Shown one piece after another: positions 25,847 through 36,193 of a DNA stretch of 64,000 nt. The notes beneath the pieces are model-generated. The model was not told where the DNA came from and made no database searches. It saw only the letters and a program-made list of their open reading frames with translations. The stretch comes from Vibrio tapetis subsp. tapetis (GTDB lineage Bacteria; Pseudomonadota; Gammaproteobacteria; Enterobacterales; Vibrionaceae): positions 2,728,001 through 2,792,000 of the forward strand of contig NZ_LT960611.1 in NCBI RefSeq assembly GCF_900233005.1, in the 5' to 3' direction. Both the position numbers and the translations under genes were made by a program. Each line of letters opens with the position of its first letter. Position 1 is the stretch's first letter.

Positions 25847-28204
25847 CTATTTACCTTCGCTGCTTAGAAGCCAATCTTTAAGAATTTCAATATCGTGCTG
25901 GTAACCGTTTCTGATTTCATCCACCCAATCTTGAATATTCTCCCACCACGCGGCATGCTCAGGAGATTGAGCTTTTTGCGCTACTTTTTGTATATGTTTA
26001 AGACCAATAGAGCCCGCAGCCCCTTTAATCTTATGTGCCTCTGACACAATACCATCTTGATCTTTCGCGATCATATTTGAATCAAGAATTTCGATATAAC
26101 TTGGCATCATATCTTCAAACATTTTTATGCTTTGCAATACAGGGCCCGAGCCAACAATTTCAACGTACGATTCTAACATTGGTAGGTCGAGAACTTTATT
26201 GAATGCTTTCGATGGTTCTGCTGACTGTTTCTCTTCAATCGGCTGCGAGGGCGATTCAATGCTCTTATCCTGATCGACACAGTGCGCTAATGCCCTTTTC
26301 ACACCCTTAACAGATAATGGCTTGCTAATGACATCATCCATCCCTTTACGCAAATATTCATCTTTATCTTTCAGCGTATTGGCAGTCAGGGCAACCAGTG
26401 GTGGTAATTCACTATGTGTCTTTCTAAAGTACTCTGCAACGTCAAAACCTGTCATATCTGGCAGTTGAATATCAAGTAGGGCCAAATCATATAAGTGAGG
26501 TTCAAAATTATCTATCGCTTCTTGCCCGGTCATCGCTACATCAACGGTATGACCCAGGCTTTCAAGCAAAGAACGTGCAACGGTGACATTTAGCTCGATG
26601 TCTTCCAACATGAAGATACGTAACGAACCCTGCACTTCCAGATACTTACTTGTTTTATCCACTTCGCCCTGAACCACGGGCACGCTGATCGTCACAGTAA
26701 AGGTACTACCAAACCCTTCTTCACTAGAAACAACGATATCGCCATTCATCATATTAATGAGCTGACGAGATACAGCCAAGCCAATACCGGTACCAACTGC
26801 ATGCAAGTTATCTTTGCCCGATTTCACTTGGTAATACATCGCGAAGATTTTATCTAATTCACTATCGGGAATGCCTACACCGGTATCTTCGATCTCTAGA
26901 GTCACTTCAACCATATCATCTTGAGTTTCAGTACTGACACTCATGACAACGCCGCCCTCTTTAGTGAACTTCATTGCATTGCTAATTAAGTTCCAAAGTA
27001 CCTGTCTCAAACGCGTCGCATCAACCACAATGCCACTCGGCAACGGCGTTAATCTTTCTAAATCAAAGCGTAACCCTTTCTGTTCAGCCATCAAGCTGGA
27101 TAAACTTTCTATTTCGGCTATGAAATCATTAAAGTCTAACGCTTTAGGGAACAGCTCCAATTTACGGCGATCAAACTTATCCATATCAATAATATCGTTA
27201 AAGATATTACCTAAACTCACCGCACTCACATTAATGGTTTGCAGATACTGACGCTGCTCTTCCGTTAATTTGGTATCCAACAGCATACGACTCAAGCCGA
27301 CAATGCCATTAAGAGGCGTGCGTAATTCATGACTGATGGTAGAAATAAAGGTGGTTTTATCTTGGCTGGCTTTTTCCAGCGCATCTTGATATTTCTTACG
27401 TTCAGTAATATCTCGGCCGAATCCAACTAAGCCAAGGTGTTTCCCTTCTTTGCTATAAAACGGCACTTTTCTCAGCTCAAAATACGCTTTTTTACCATCA
27501 GGATACTCAAGCCATTGCTCGTACGTTAGTGAGTGGTTACCATCAAATACTTGCTTATCGGTTTCAACGATTTGCCTTGCCACCTCTTTGCTGTACACAT
27601 CCCAAGGTGTAAGGCCTACCAGCTCATGTTCACCTTTACCTGTCAGGTTTTCCATTGCACGGTTACAGCCTGAAAATTCACCCTGCTCATTGCGGTAATA
27701 AATTAGGTCCGGAGAAGCATCGATAAATGAGCGCAACAACGCAGTGCGTTCAGCAAGCTCCACTTGTGCTCTTTCTCTCTGATACACTTCATTTTCGAGA
27801 TCAGCCAACACTTCACCACGCGCCTCTTCTGCTCGTTGCCTTTCTTCAATTTCTGAATTCAAGCGAGCGATATTCTGCTGTAGCTGATAATTAAGCTCTT
27901 GATCGCGAGAGCGCATGTCTTTGAGCTTGGACACCAATTTAGACAGTCGTTGGCGGGACTCTTCTAGCTGATCAACCACAACCGAAAGAAAATACACAGC
28001 CCAAGGTGTAATGATCAAACCAAAAAATACAGAACGGACAATATCAATGTCATCAACACTGCCTTGCAGCGCAAGCGTAATGCCCACTTGAACAAAGACC
28101 GCTAATGCCACCAGAGCCAGCGCCAATAAAATAGAGAAGCGCACAATACCCAGCTTAACGAGCAAGTCGACATAGTACTGGGCTAGATTTTTTATTGGCT
28201 TCAT
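25847..28204 (-). CDS. arcB: Aerobic respiration sensor kinase ArcB (hybrid, tripartite)
   Basis: ArcB senses quinone redox state and phosphorylates ArcA. The 785-aa product has two membrane segments (about 23-47 and 58-77), a coiled linker (about 78-150) and a PAS domain (about 155-270). The kinase core carries His292 (SHELRTPLNG). A receiver domain has Asp578 (LALLDIQLPDMTG) and the HPt domain has His724 (AHKIKGAAGSIG). The PAS cysteine Cys180 of E. coli is kept, but position 241 is Tyr rather than the second redox cysteine. The only other cysteine is at about 642. This may change how quinones silence the kinase. Confidence 0.97.
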   Translation of the reverse strand: MKPIKNLAQYYVDLLVKLGIVRFSILLALALVALAVFVQVGITLALQGSVDDIDIVRSVFFGLIITPWAVYFLSVVVDQLEESRQRLSKLVSKLKDMRSRDQELNYQLQQNIARLNSEIEERQRAEEARGEVLADLENEVYQRERAQVELAERTALLRSFIDASPDLIYYRNEQGEFSGCNRAMENLTGKGEHELVGLTPWDVYSKEVARQIVETDKQVFDGNHSLTYEQWLEYPDGKKAYFELRKVPFYSKEGKHLGLVGFGRDITERKKYQDALEKASQDKTTFISTISHELRTPLNGIVGLSRMLLDTKLTEEQRQYLQTINVSAVSLGNIFNDIIDMDKFDRRKLELFPKALDFNDFIAEIESLSSLMAEQKGLRFDLERLTPLPSGIVVDATRLRQVLWNLISNAMKFTKEGGVVMSVSTETQDDMVEVTLEIEDTGVGIPDSELDKIFAMYYQVKSGKDNLHAVGTGIGLAVSRQLINMMNGDIVVSSEEGFGSTFTVTISVPVVQGEVDKTSKYLEVQGSLRIFMLEDIELNVTVARSLLESLGHTVDVAMTGQEAIDNFEPHLYDLALLDIQLPDMTGFDVAEYFRKTHSELPPLVALTANTLKDKDEYLRKGMDDVISKPLSVKGVKRALAHCVDQDKSIESPSQPIEEKQSAEPSKAFNKVLDLPMLESYVEIVGSGPVLQSIKMFEDMMPSYIEILDSNMIAKDQDGIVSEAHKIKGAAGSIGLKHIQKVAQKAQSPEHAAWWENIQDWVDEIRNGYQHDIEILKDWLLSSEGK

Positions 28205-28341
28205 TCAACGTTCCTGTTTCGATAATGAGGGTCAATTGTAACTAGGTTATGGCCTTTCGTCCCGTAAAAGGCTCACAACTAACCAAATGAAATTACGATG
28301 ATTTTATTCTGACATGCTGGCTTGGTAGTTCATAACGATTG

Positions 28342-30072
28342 TTAGTAGAACTGAGATTGATTTCGACCTTTTTGTTTTGCTCGGTACAAGGCTTTATCGG
28401 CCATAGCAACCAAAGAACTTGCCGTTTGGTCATTATTAGGAATATAAGAGACGATTCCGATACTCAGAGTGACCCAATCGGATACCAGAGACTGTTCGTG
28501 ATCAATTCTTAGTTCTTGGATCGCTTCATGAATGCGTACCGCCACATTACCTGCCCCTTCAGAATCTGTATCTGGTAGCAAAAATGCGAACTCCTCTCCA
28601 CCATATCGAGCCACAAAATCAGATTGTCTCGATAAGACTTGAGCAAACACTTGAGCGACTTGGATGAGAGCATCATCCCCTTTTTGGTGTCCGTAGCTGT
28701 CATTGTAGTCTTTAAAATAATCAATATCACACAGCATGATGGTAAGCGGTTTTTGTTGCCTTACATGCAAACGCCACAATATGTCTAACTGCTCATCAAA
28801 TCTACGGCGATTTGCTACTTTGGTTAAGCCATCGATAAAGCTCAGTTTTTCCAACTCTAGGTTTGCGCTCGCTAACTTTTGCTCGGCCAAATAGCGTTCA
28901 CTGACATCACGTGTGATGACCAATACTCCGTTAGTTCCTGAGGCGGGATCTTGATATGGTGATTTCACTACGTCATACCAAGTAGCCACCCCACTGGTAC
29001 GCTCAACTTTGCTAATGTACCTCAGCGTTTTTCCTTGCTTCATAACTTGTTGGTCACTGTTTTCATAATTGAGGTAATTATCTTGAGGGACCACCTGATC
29101 CAATTTTTTACCGAGCAATTCTGCAGGATCAGTAATACCAAGAGCCTCAACAAATGGCTGATTACACGCTTCGTAGATCATATTCTCATTGAACATTCCA
29201 ATGGGATCCGGGCTAGCCGTTAAGATGGATTGTAAAATGGTATCCCTCTGGGCCAACGCGACTTCGGTATCTTTATGCCGCTCCATTTCATCTCTGAGTG
29301 CTTGCTGAGTTTTCTTCCAATCGGTTACATCATGACTAATGCCAAGCGTCCCCATTGGATTTCCTTTGTCATCCATTAACACACTAATGTGAGTTTCTAA
29401 TAAGCAACTTTTCCCATCAGGTGTTGTTGTCCATTTTCGCTGGCTAAAGCGTCCATTTTTATGGTTCAGAGCAAGATGCTCTGCTTCCTCTAAACGCTCA
29501 TGCCAAAAATGGTCATGCGCTTTATTCGTTCCGAGCAACTGATGATTCTTGTCTTTGAAAAACACCAATTCGGACATTGAATCCAATACCCGAGTTGTCA
29601 CCTCTTGTTGGAGCATAGGTTCATCATCATGAGAGCTTTGTTCTAGCTCGGCATAGACATACCAAGCAGAATGGCCACGATATTTTTCTAACTGCCCAGA
29701 CAGGCACAACTTACGAGAAAGGTGTTCAGAAACAGGAAAAGACTGCACATGATCACTAAACTGACCATTCGAGCAAAAAGGGCTAAATATCTTGAGTAAA
29801 AAGTCAGGGCTAATCATGCTCGGAAAAAGAAACTGCTCACCAACCTTTCGAATAGAAAACAACTGCTGCGCATGGCGATTTGCATTCAGCAATTGCCCAC
29901 TTTTGGCATCAATAACAATGACAGCCATAGGCACATCAGACAAAAAACGCTCAGCTTGGCGTTGAGCGCGATGTCGATAATAGAACACCATTATTATGCT
30001 AAGTATAATTACCGCGCATTCGAAGCCAAATTCGCGCGTGGTTTGCCACAACCAGTGGTATATCGTTTCCAT
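28342..30072 (-). CDS. Membrane-anchored PAS-GGDEF diguanylate cyclase
   Basis: This enzyme is predicted to make cyclic di-GMP. From ATG 30072 the product is 576 aa. It has one N-terminal membrane segment (FECAVIILSIIMVFYYRH), three PAS-like domains (about 40-120, 155-260, 280-390; PAC endings GISHDVTDWK and VITRDVSERY) and a C-terminal GGDEF domain. The active site reads GGEEF and is preceded by an RQSD I-site, so product inhibition should be intact. An alternative GTG start at 30111 adds 13 residues. It lies between arcB and yhcC on the same strand, where enterobacteria have no such gene. The signal sensed is unknown. Confidence 0.92.
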   Translation of the reverse strand: METIYHWLWQTTREFGFECAVIILSIIMVFYYRHRAQRQAERFLSDVPMAVIVIDAKSGQLLNANRHAQQLFSIRKVGEQFLFPSMISPDFLLKIFSPFCSNGQFSDHVQSFPVSEHLSRKLCLSGQLEKYRGHSAWYVYAELEQSSHDDEPMLQQEVTTRVLDSMSELVFFKDKNHQLLGTNKAHDHFWHERLEEAEHLALNHKNGRFSQRKWTTTPDGKSCLLETHISVLMDDKGNPMGTLGISHDVTDWKKTQQALRDEMERHKDTEVALAQRDTILQSILTASPDPIGMFNENMIYEACNQPFVEALGITDPAELLGKKLDQVVPQDNYLNYENSDQQVMKQGKTLRYISKVERTSGVATWYDVVKSPYQDPASGTNGVLVITRDVSERYLAEQKLASANLELEKLSFIDGLTKVANRRRFDEQLDILWRLHVRQQKPLTIMLCDIDYFKDYNDSYGHQKGDDALIQVAQVFAQVLSRQSDFVARYGGEEFAFLLPDTDSEGAGNVAVRIHEAIQELRIDHEQSLVSDWVTLSIGIVSYIPNNDQTASSLVAMADKALYRAKQKGRNQSQFY

Positions 30073-30181
30073 CCAAGATTCGCTTTTTAAACAGACTTTT
30101 ACAGTGTACACAAAAGCGTGCTCTCTCGCCTCACTTCTAACCGCCTGTCGTTATGTTTCATCGATGATTCATTGACACTAT

Positions 30182-31126
30182 TTACTTCAACTTTGGTAAC
30201 GTATAAACGAAAGGCGCACCTAAAGCGCTACCCTGTGCGCCTTGCACATCCAGTCGGCTACCAATACTGGTCATTGCTAGCCAGCGTTGCTCTCCCCATA
30301 AAGGAGCAAGTAAGGTCGGTCGACGAGCGGTCGCCGTCACTCTATGAAACACGATGTCTCTTGGCGTATGACGAATTAAATCAGTGGCTATGTCGATGTA
30401 ATGATCAAGGGCTAACTCTTCAATTTTTCCAGCCCGCCACGCTTTGGCCATGGTACTGCCTTCGACAATATGAAGCGGGTGCAATTTGATTCCGTCAGTG
30501 CCAACTTCGATGACTTTTTGTAGCGTCTCGCGGTAATCCTGTTCCGTTTCTTTCGGCAAACCAATAATCAGGTGAGTACAGACTTTAATACCAAGCTCTT
30601 GAGCTTTCTTTGTAATATCAGCATAGCATTCAAAGTCATGGCCACGATTAATTCGCTTTAATGTATCGGTATTGGCCGTTTGCAAACCCAGTTCTAACCA
30701 TATTTCATAACCTTGTTCACGATATTGTGATAGCAAGTCCAATACTGCTTGCGGCACACAGTCTGGGCGAGTACCGACACAAAGCCCGACAATATCCGCT
30801 TGAGTCAGTGCTTCTTCATACATATTTTTTAGTACTTGAACTTCCGCATAGGTATTCGTGTAGGCTTGAAAATAGGCCAAGTACTTTTTAGCTCGCTTTA
30901 CCTCACCAGCACGATCAGTCAATTGCTCACGAATACTTTTTATTTGCGTTTGTTCATCAGAAAAAGACGCCACATTACAAAAAGTACAGCCGCCTCTTCC
31001 TATCGTGCCATCGCGGTTTGGGCAACTAAAGCCACCGTGCAAAGTCAGTTTATGCACTTTTTCACCGTATCGACGCTGTAAATCCTGACCTATTGTATTA
31101 ACCAATTCGTGTAACTGCTTTGCCAT
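30182..31126 (-). CDS. yhcC: Radical SAM protein YhcC (TIGR01212 family)
   Basis: YhcC is a radical SAM enzyme of unknown reaction, usually next to gltB. The 314-aa product has the cluster-binding pattern C-x11-C-x2-C (CPNRDGTIGRGGCTFC, about 36-51) and conserved blocks GLCVGTRPDC, LELGLQTA and GIKLHPLHIV. ATG 31126 is chosen because the E. coli protein starts at the same place; a TTG at 31147 would add seven residues. It is divergent from gltB. Confidence 0.93.
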   Translation of the reverse strand: MAKQLHELVNTIGQDLQRRYGEKVHKLTLHGGFSCPNRDGTIGRGGCTFCNVASFSDEQTQIKSIREQLTDRAGEVKRAKKYLAYFQAYTNTYAEVQVLKNMYEEALTQADIVGLCVGTRPDCVPQAVLDLLSQYREQGYEIWLELGLQTANTDTLKRINRGHDFECYADITKKAQELGIKVCTHLIIGLPKETEQDYRETLQKVIEVGTDGIKLHPLHIVEGSTMAKAWRAGKIEELALDHYIDIATDLIRHTPRDIVFHRVTATARRPTLLAPLWGEQRWLAMTSIGSRLDVQGAQGSALGAPFVYTLPKLK

Positions 31127-31648
31127 TAAAAAGTACTCTGGGCGCAAACACCCTCTTGTGAAACAAAATTACATATCTGCAAGAAATAGGGCCGAATTTT
31201 AGTAGCACGTCTTTTTTTATCCCCGACGGAAATCAATAAAGATGCATTAAATCCTATAAATAGTGACGATGTTATCGATTTGTTAAGCTACATATGCAAA
31301 AACTGGTCGAAAAAATGCGCAATTCAAGGTAAGTTTAAATGGAATTTAACTAGCCAAAATTGTAGGATAGTTACACGCGTCACCTTTTATCAGGCATTTT
31401 TGTGTTTGATGAAACAGAGTTAAATAGGTAGATATCACTCCCCACCAACATCAAAACCTATCATATTGGTTTATTTGAGTGTGTATCTCCAAGGAATAGT
31501 CTTCTTCGCTCATAATTTCCCGCGAAGGACAGAAAGGATTCTGACTGTTTTTAACAAAAAACGGTTTCGATTTCATAATTAAAAAAGGACAGGGTCGGCT
31601 GTTGCCTTTAGCAACCCGCGCCCGAAAATAACTGGAAGGATGTTATCT
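31127..31648. other. 522-bp region between yhcC and the first gltB
   Basis: No ORF is supported. The half near yhcC is AT-rich, as expected for divergent promoters. The half near gltB forms a long leader ending in a GC-rich hairpin (31592-31623) right before the ribosome site. Confidence 0.45.
31592..31623 (+). promoter_or_regulatory. GC-rich hairpin in the gltB leader
   Basis: GGG, CGG and GTTGC pair in turn with GCAAC, CCG and CCC, interrupted by a T/CG internal loop and a CT bulge, with loop CTTTA. The stem ends about ten bases before the GGAAGGA ribosome site. There is no T-run, so a leader element acting on translation or RNA stability is more likely than a terminator. No known riboswitch class is recognised. 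Confidence 0.5.
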
Positions 31649-34600
31649 ATGGTAGATAAGCAGAATTCACAAGGTCTATATACTCCTGAATTGGAGCATG
31701 ACGCTTGTGGTATCGGTTTTGTTGCTCATCTTAAGAACCGCAAATCTCACGCTGTTGTCACTCAAGCACTCGACATGCTTGCTCGTATGGAACACCGTGG
31801 TGGTCAAGGCTGTGATCCATGCAGCGGCGATGGTGCTGGTATCTTATTGCAGAAACCTCATGAATTTCTTTTAGAAGAAACCGTCAAGCAAGGTCTTACT
31901 CTGCCTTCGTTTGAAAAGTATGGTGTGGGTGTGGTGTTGTTCCCGAAAGACGAACACAAACGCGCTCAATGTAGAGACATTCTAGAGCGTAATGCTAAAC
32001 GCCTTGAGCTTGAAGTCATCGGCTACCGTGTACTGCCTGTCGATAATTCAATGATCGGCGCTGACCCACTAAGCACTGAACCACAATTCGAGCACGTATT
32101 TATCTCTGGCGGTCCTGGTATTAAGCCAGAAGAGCTTGAGCGTAAGCTGTATGTTCTACGTAACTACACAGTCCGTGTCTGCCTAGAAAGCATTTCAAAC
32201 ATTGGTGACGACTTCTACATTAACTCAATGTCATACAAGACGTTGGTTTATAAAGGTCAATTAACCACAGAGCAAGTGCCTCAGTATTTCCTAGATTTGC
32301 AGAACCCGACCATGGTTACTGCTTTAGCCTTAGTTCACTCTCGCTTCTCTACCAATACATTCCCACGCTGGCGTCTAGCCCAACCATTCCGTTACATCGC
32401 TCATAACGGCGAGATCAACACGGTTCGTGGTAACTTAAACTGGATGAAAGCGCGTGAAGCGATCATTGAATCCGATCTTTTCACTAAAGCAGAAATCGAC
32501 ATGCTGCTGCCTATCTGTCAAGAAGGTAGCTCAGATTCATCGAACTTTGACATGGCGCTTGAGCTATTAGTTCTTTCTGGCCGTAGCTTGCCTCATGCAT
32601 TGATGATGATGATCCCTGAAGCATGGCAAGAAAACAAAAACATGGATCCAACACGTCGTGCGTTCTATCAATACCACGCTAACGTCATGGAACCATGGGA
32701 TGGCCCTGCATCAGTTTGTTTCACCGATGGTGTTCAAGTAGGTGCAACGCTAGACCGTAACGGCCTGCGTCCATCTCGTTACACAGTGACTAAAGATGAC
32801 TTCCTCGTTATGGCATCTGAATCTGGTGTTGTAGAAATTGAACCAGAAAACGTTGAGTTCCGTGGTCGTCTGCAACCGGGTCGTATTTTTGTTGCTGACC
32901 TTGAACAAGGCCGCATCATTTCAGATGAAGAAGTGAAAGACGACATCGCTAAAGCACAGCCTTATGAGCAATGGGTTAAAGACAACCTATTGAGCTTGAA
33001 AGAGCTGCCAGAAGCCGATAACTCTCACTCTCAGCCTTCACCTGAACGTCTACTGCATCATCAGCAAGCTTTTGGTGTGAGTTCTGAAGAAGTAAACGAG
33101 ATCATTGTTCCTCTGGCAAAAACTGGCTACGAGCCACTTTCAGCCATGGGTGCCGATTGGCCGTTAGCGATTTTGTCACACCAATCGCAGCACCTTTCAA
33201 ACTACTTTAAGCAGCTATTTGCTCAGGTAACCAACCCACCGATCGATCCGATCCGTGAGCGCATGGTTATGTCGTTAAATACGTACTTAGGTAAAGACCA
33301 AAACCTACTGGCAGAAACGCCTGAACACTGTCAAAAAGTTGAGCTTGAGTCGCCAGTATTATCAAACGCGGAACTAGAAAAACTGCGCGCGATTGATAAC
33401 GAGCACTTACAAGCAAAAACGCTGGATATCGTATTCCGTGCAAGCGAAGAAAAAGGCAAGCTCGAGCGCGCGCTTAAACGTGTTTGTCAATACGCTGAAG
33501 ATGCCGTAAATGACGGTTACTCTATCATCCTACTGACTGACCGTGCCGTTAACTCAAACCACGCAGCAATTCCAGCAATGCTGGCCGTTGGCGCAGTTCA
33601 CCACCACCTAATTCGTAAAGGATTACGTGCTAAGTGTGACATCGTGATTGAGACTGGCGATGCTCGTGAGACGCACCATTTCGCCACATTAGTTGGTTAC
33701 GGTGCTAACGCAGTTAACCCATACTTAGTGACTGAAACCATCATTGATCTTCAGCGCACTAAGAAGCTAGACCCATCACTATCAGCAGAAGCGCTTTTCG
33801 ATAACTACCGTAAAGGTGTTAACGGCGGTCTACTGAAAATCTTCTCTAAGATGGGCATTTCTACGCTTCAGTCGTACCATGGAGCTCAAATTTTTGAAGC
33901 ACTTGGTATCAGCAAATCAGTGGTTGATAAGTACTTCACCGGTACCGTTACTCGTATCGAAGGCTTAACCATTGATGACATTGCAAAAGAAGTATTAGTT
34001 CGTCACCGCCTTGGTTACCCAACACGTGAAATCCCAGTCCAAGTTTTGGATGTTGGCGGTGTTTACCAATGGAAACAACGTGGCGAAAAACACTTGTTTA
34101 ACCCAGAGACCATTTCTTTATTGCAAGAGTCTACACGCAATAAAGATTACTCTCAGTTTAAACAATACGCACAAGCCGTCGATGCTCAAGGCGACAACGC
34201 AGCAACACTGCGTAGCCAGCTAGATTTCGTTAAAAATCCAGCAGGTTCTATTCCACTTGAAGAAGTAGAACCAATCGAAAGCATCTTGAAGCGCTTTGCT
34301 ACCGGTGCCATGTCATTCGGTTCAATTTCTTATGAAGCGCACTCAACACTGGCTGTCGCGATGAACCGCATTGGCGCGAAATCGAACTCTGGTGAGGGTG
34401 GTGAAGATCCAGCGCGTTTTGAACCGAAAGAAAACGGCGATTGGGAACGCTCTGCTATCAAGCAGGTTGCTTCTGGTCGATTCGGCGTAACGTCTTACTA
34501 CCTAACTAACTCTGATGAAATTCAGATTAAAATGGCTCAAGGCGCGAAACCAGGTGAAGGCGGACAACTTCCTGGCGATAAAGTAGATGACTGGATCGGC

Positions 34601-36193
34601 GCGACACGTCACTCGACTCCTGGCGTCGGCCTAATTTCACCACCGCCACACCATGATATTTACTCAATCGAAGATTTGGCTCAGCTGATCTACGATCTGA
34701 AAAATGCCAACCGTGATGGCCGTGTTAACGTTAAGCTCGTGTCTGAAGCCGGTGTTGGTACGATTGCCTCTGGTGTAGCAAAAGCTAAAGCCGATGTAGT
34801 ACTGATTGCAGGTTTTGATGGCGGTACTGGTGCATCACCAATGTCATCGATTCGCCACACAGGTCTACCATGGGAGTTTGGGCTGGCGGAAACGCACCAA
34901 ACTCTACTTAAAAACGGTTTGCGTAACCGTATCGTTGTTCAGTCTGATGGCCAAATGAAAACGCCACGCGATTTAATCGTAGCGACGTTGTTAGGTGCTG
35001 AAGAATGGGGCGTAGCAACGGCGGCATTGGTTGTTGAAGGCTGTATCATGATGCGTAAGTGTCATAAAAACACCTGCCCTGTTGGTATCGCAACACAAAA
35101 TAAAACACTGCGTGAGCGCTTTGATGGCCGCGTAGATGATGTCGTGACTTTCTTCCAATACATGGCAGAAGGCATGCGTGAAGTAATGGCTGAACTTGGT
35201 TTCCGTACTATCGAAGAGATGGTTGGCCAATCTCACAAGCTGAAAGTACGTGAAGACATCAAACACTGGAAATACAAAAACCTAGATCTAACGCCTGTTC
35301 TGCATATTGAACAAGCGCGTGAAGGCGATGGCATTCATAACCAGACACAGCAAAACCATAATCTTGAAGACGTTCTGGATCGTAAGTTAATCCAAGCGGC
35401 GATTCCTGCTTTAGAAAAAGGCGAAGCCGTTACCGCTGAGTTCCCTATCATCAACACTGACCGCTCTGCGGGCACCATGCTGTCGAACGAGATTTCGAAA
35501 GTGTACAAAGATAAAGGTCTACCAAAGCCAATGAACGTTAAGTTCTACGGCAGTGCTGGCCAATCCTTTGGTGCATTCCTAGCGAAAGGCGTTAAGTTTG
35601 AAGTAGAAGGCGACGCGAATGACTATTGGGGTAAAGGGCTATCTGGCGGTACGCTAGTACTGTACCCAGACACCAAATCGACCATCGTTGCAGAAGACAA
35701 CATCGTGGTTGGTAACGTATGTTTCTATGGAGCAACGTCAGGTGAATCTTTCATCCGTGGTATGGCGGGTGAGCGTTTCTGTGTTCGTAACTCAGGTGCG
35801 AAAGTCGTAGTTGAAGGTATTGGTGACCACGGTTGTGAATACATGACGGGTGGCGCAGCAGTTATCCTAGGCTCTACAGGTCGTAACTTTGCGGCAGGTA
35901 TGAGTGGCGGTGTTGCGTATGTTTGGGATAAAGCAGGTGACTTTGAAACCAAGCTTAATGCTGAACTGGTCGACCTAGACCCAATCGAACAAGAAGATAA
36001 AGATCTTCTATTAGACATGCTAACGAAACATGTGAAATTCACAGGAAGTGAAGTTGCACAATCTTTCCTAGACAATTTTGAAGCTAGCCTAGCCTCTTTG
36101 GTTAAGGTAATGCCGCGTGATTACAAAGCGGTGCTGCAAAAACGTAAAGCGGAAGCTGTGCAAGCACAAACGGAACAAGTGGAGGCAGTATAA
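31649..36193 (+). CDS. gltB: Glutamate synthase large subunit, Firmicute-like type (GltB 1)
   Basis: The large subunit transfers the glutamine amide to 2-oxoglutarate, giving two glutamates. The product is 1514 aa. It has an N-terminal class II amidotransferase with nucleophile Cys20 (HDACGIGF) after a short propeptide. Central and FMN-binding synthase domains follow (SNSGEGGEDPARF, AQGAKPGEGGQLPG), with 3Fe-4S cysteines (CHKNTCPVG) and a C-terminal GXGXG beta-helix domain. ATG 31649 is preferred to ATG 31640, which abuts the GGAAGGA ribosome site. The N-terminal region (GLYTPELEHDACGIGF) is closer to the Bacillus type than to the enterobacterial one at 38034. The stop overlaps gltD by one base. 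Confidence 0.96.
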   Translation: MVDKQNSQGLYTPELEHDACGIGFVAHLKNRKSHAVVTQALDMLARMEHRGGQGCDPCSGDGAGILLQKPHEFLLEETVKQGLTLPSFEKYGVGVVLFPKDEHKRAQCRDILERNAKRLELEVIGYRVLPVDNSMIGADPLSTEPQFEHVFISGGPGIKPEELERKLYVLRNYTVRVCLESISNIGDDFYINSMSYKTLVYKGQLTTEQVPQYFLDLQNPTMVTALALVHSRFSTNTFPRWRLAQPFRYIAHNGEINTVRGNLNWMKAREAIIESDLFTKAEIDMLLPICQEGSSDSSNFDMALELLVLSGRSLPHALMMMIPEAWQENKNMDPTRRAFYQYHANVMEPWDGPASVCFTDGVQVGATLDRNGLRPSRYTVTKDDFLVMASESGVVEIEPENVEFRGRLQPGRIFVADLEQGRIISDEEVKDDIAKAQPYEQWVKDNLLSLKELPEADNSHSQPSPERLLHHQQAFGVSSEEVNEIIVPLAKTGYEPLSAMGADWPLAILSHQSQHLSNYFKQLFAQVTNPPIDPIRERMVMSLNTYLGKDQNLLAETPEHCQKVELESPVLSNAELEKLRAIDNEHLQAKTLDIVFRASEEKGKLERALKRVCQYAEDAVNDGYSIILLTDRAVNSNHAAIPAMLAVGAVHHHLIRKGLRAKCDIVIETGDARETHHFATLVGYGANAVNPYLVTETIIDLQRTKKLDPSLSAEALFDNYRKGVNGGLLKIFSKMGISTLQSYHGAQIFEALGISKSVVDKYFTGTVTRIEGLTIDDIAKEVLVRHRLGYPTREIPVQVLDVGGVYQWKQRGEKHLFNPETISLLQESTRNKDYSQFKQYAQAVDAQGDNAATLRSQLDFVKNPAGSIPLEEVEPIESILKRFATGAMSFGSISYEAHSTLAVAMNRIGAKSNSGEGGEDPARFEPKENGDWERSAIKQVASGRFGVTSYYLTNSDEIQIKMAQGAKPGEGGQLPGDKVDDWIGATRHSTPGVGLISPPPHHDIYSIEDLAQLIYDLKNANRDGRVNVKLVSEAGVGTIASGVAKAKADVVLIAGFDGGTGASPMSSIRHTGLPWEFGLAETHQTLLKNGLRNRIVVQSDGQMKTPRDLIVATLLGAEEWGVATAALVVEGCIMMRKCHKNTCPVGIATQNKTLRERFDGRVDDVVTFFQYMAEGMREVMAELGFRTIEEMVGQSHKLKVREDIKHWKYKNLDLTPVLHIEQAREGDGIHNQTQQNHNLEDVLDRKLIQAAIPALEKGEAVTAEFPIINTDRSAGTMLSNEISKVYKDKGLPKPMNVKFYGSAGQSFGAFLAKGVKFEVEGDANDYWGKGLSGGTLVLYPDTKSTIVAEDNIVVGNVCFYGATSGESFIRGMAGERFCVRNSGAKVVVEGIGDHGCEYMTGGAAVILGSTGRNFAAGMSGGVAYVWDKAGDFETKLNAELVDLDPIEQEDKDLLLDMLTKHVKFTGSEVAQSFLDNFEASLASLVKVMPRDYKAVLQKRKAEAVQAQTEQVEAV

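Noticed and set aside
28251..28275. GCCTTT/AAAGGC hairpin between arcB and the diguanylate cyclase gene
   Set aside because: The stem is only six base pairs and has no T-run on either strand, so a terminator cannot be supported.
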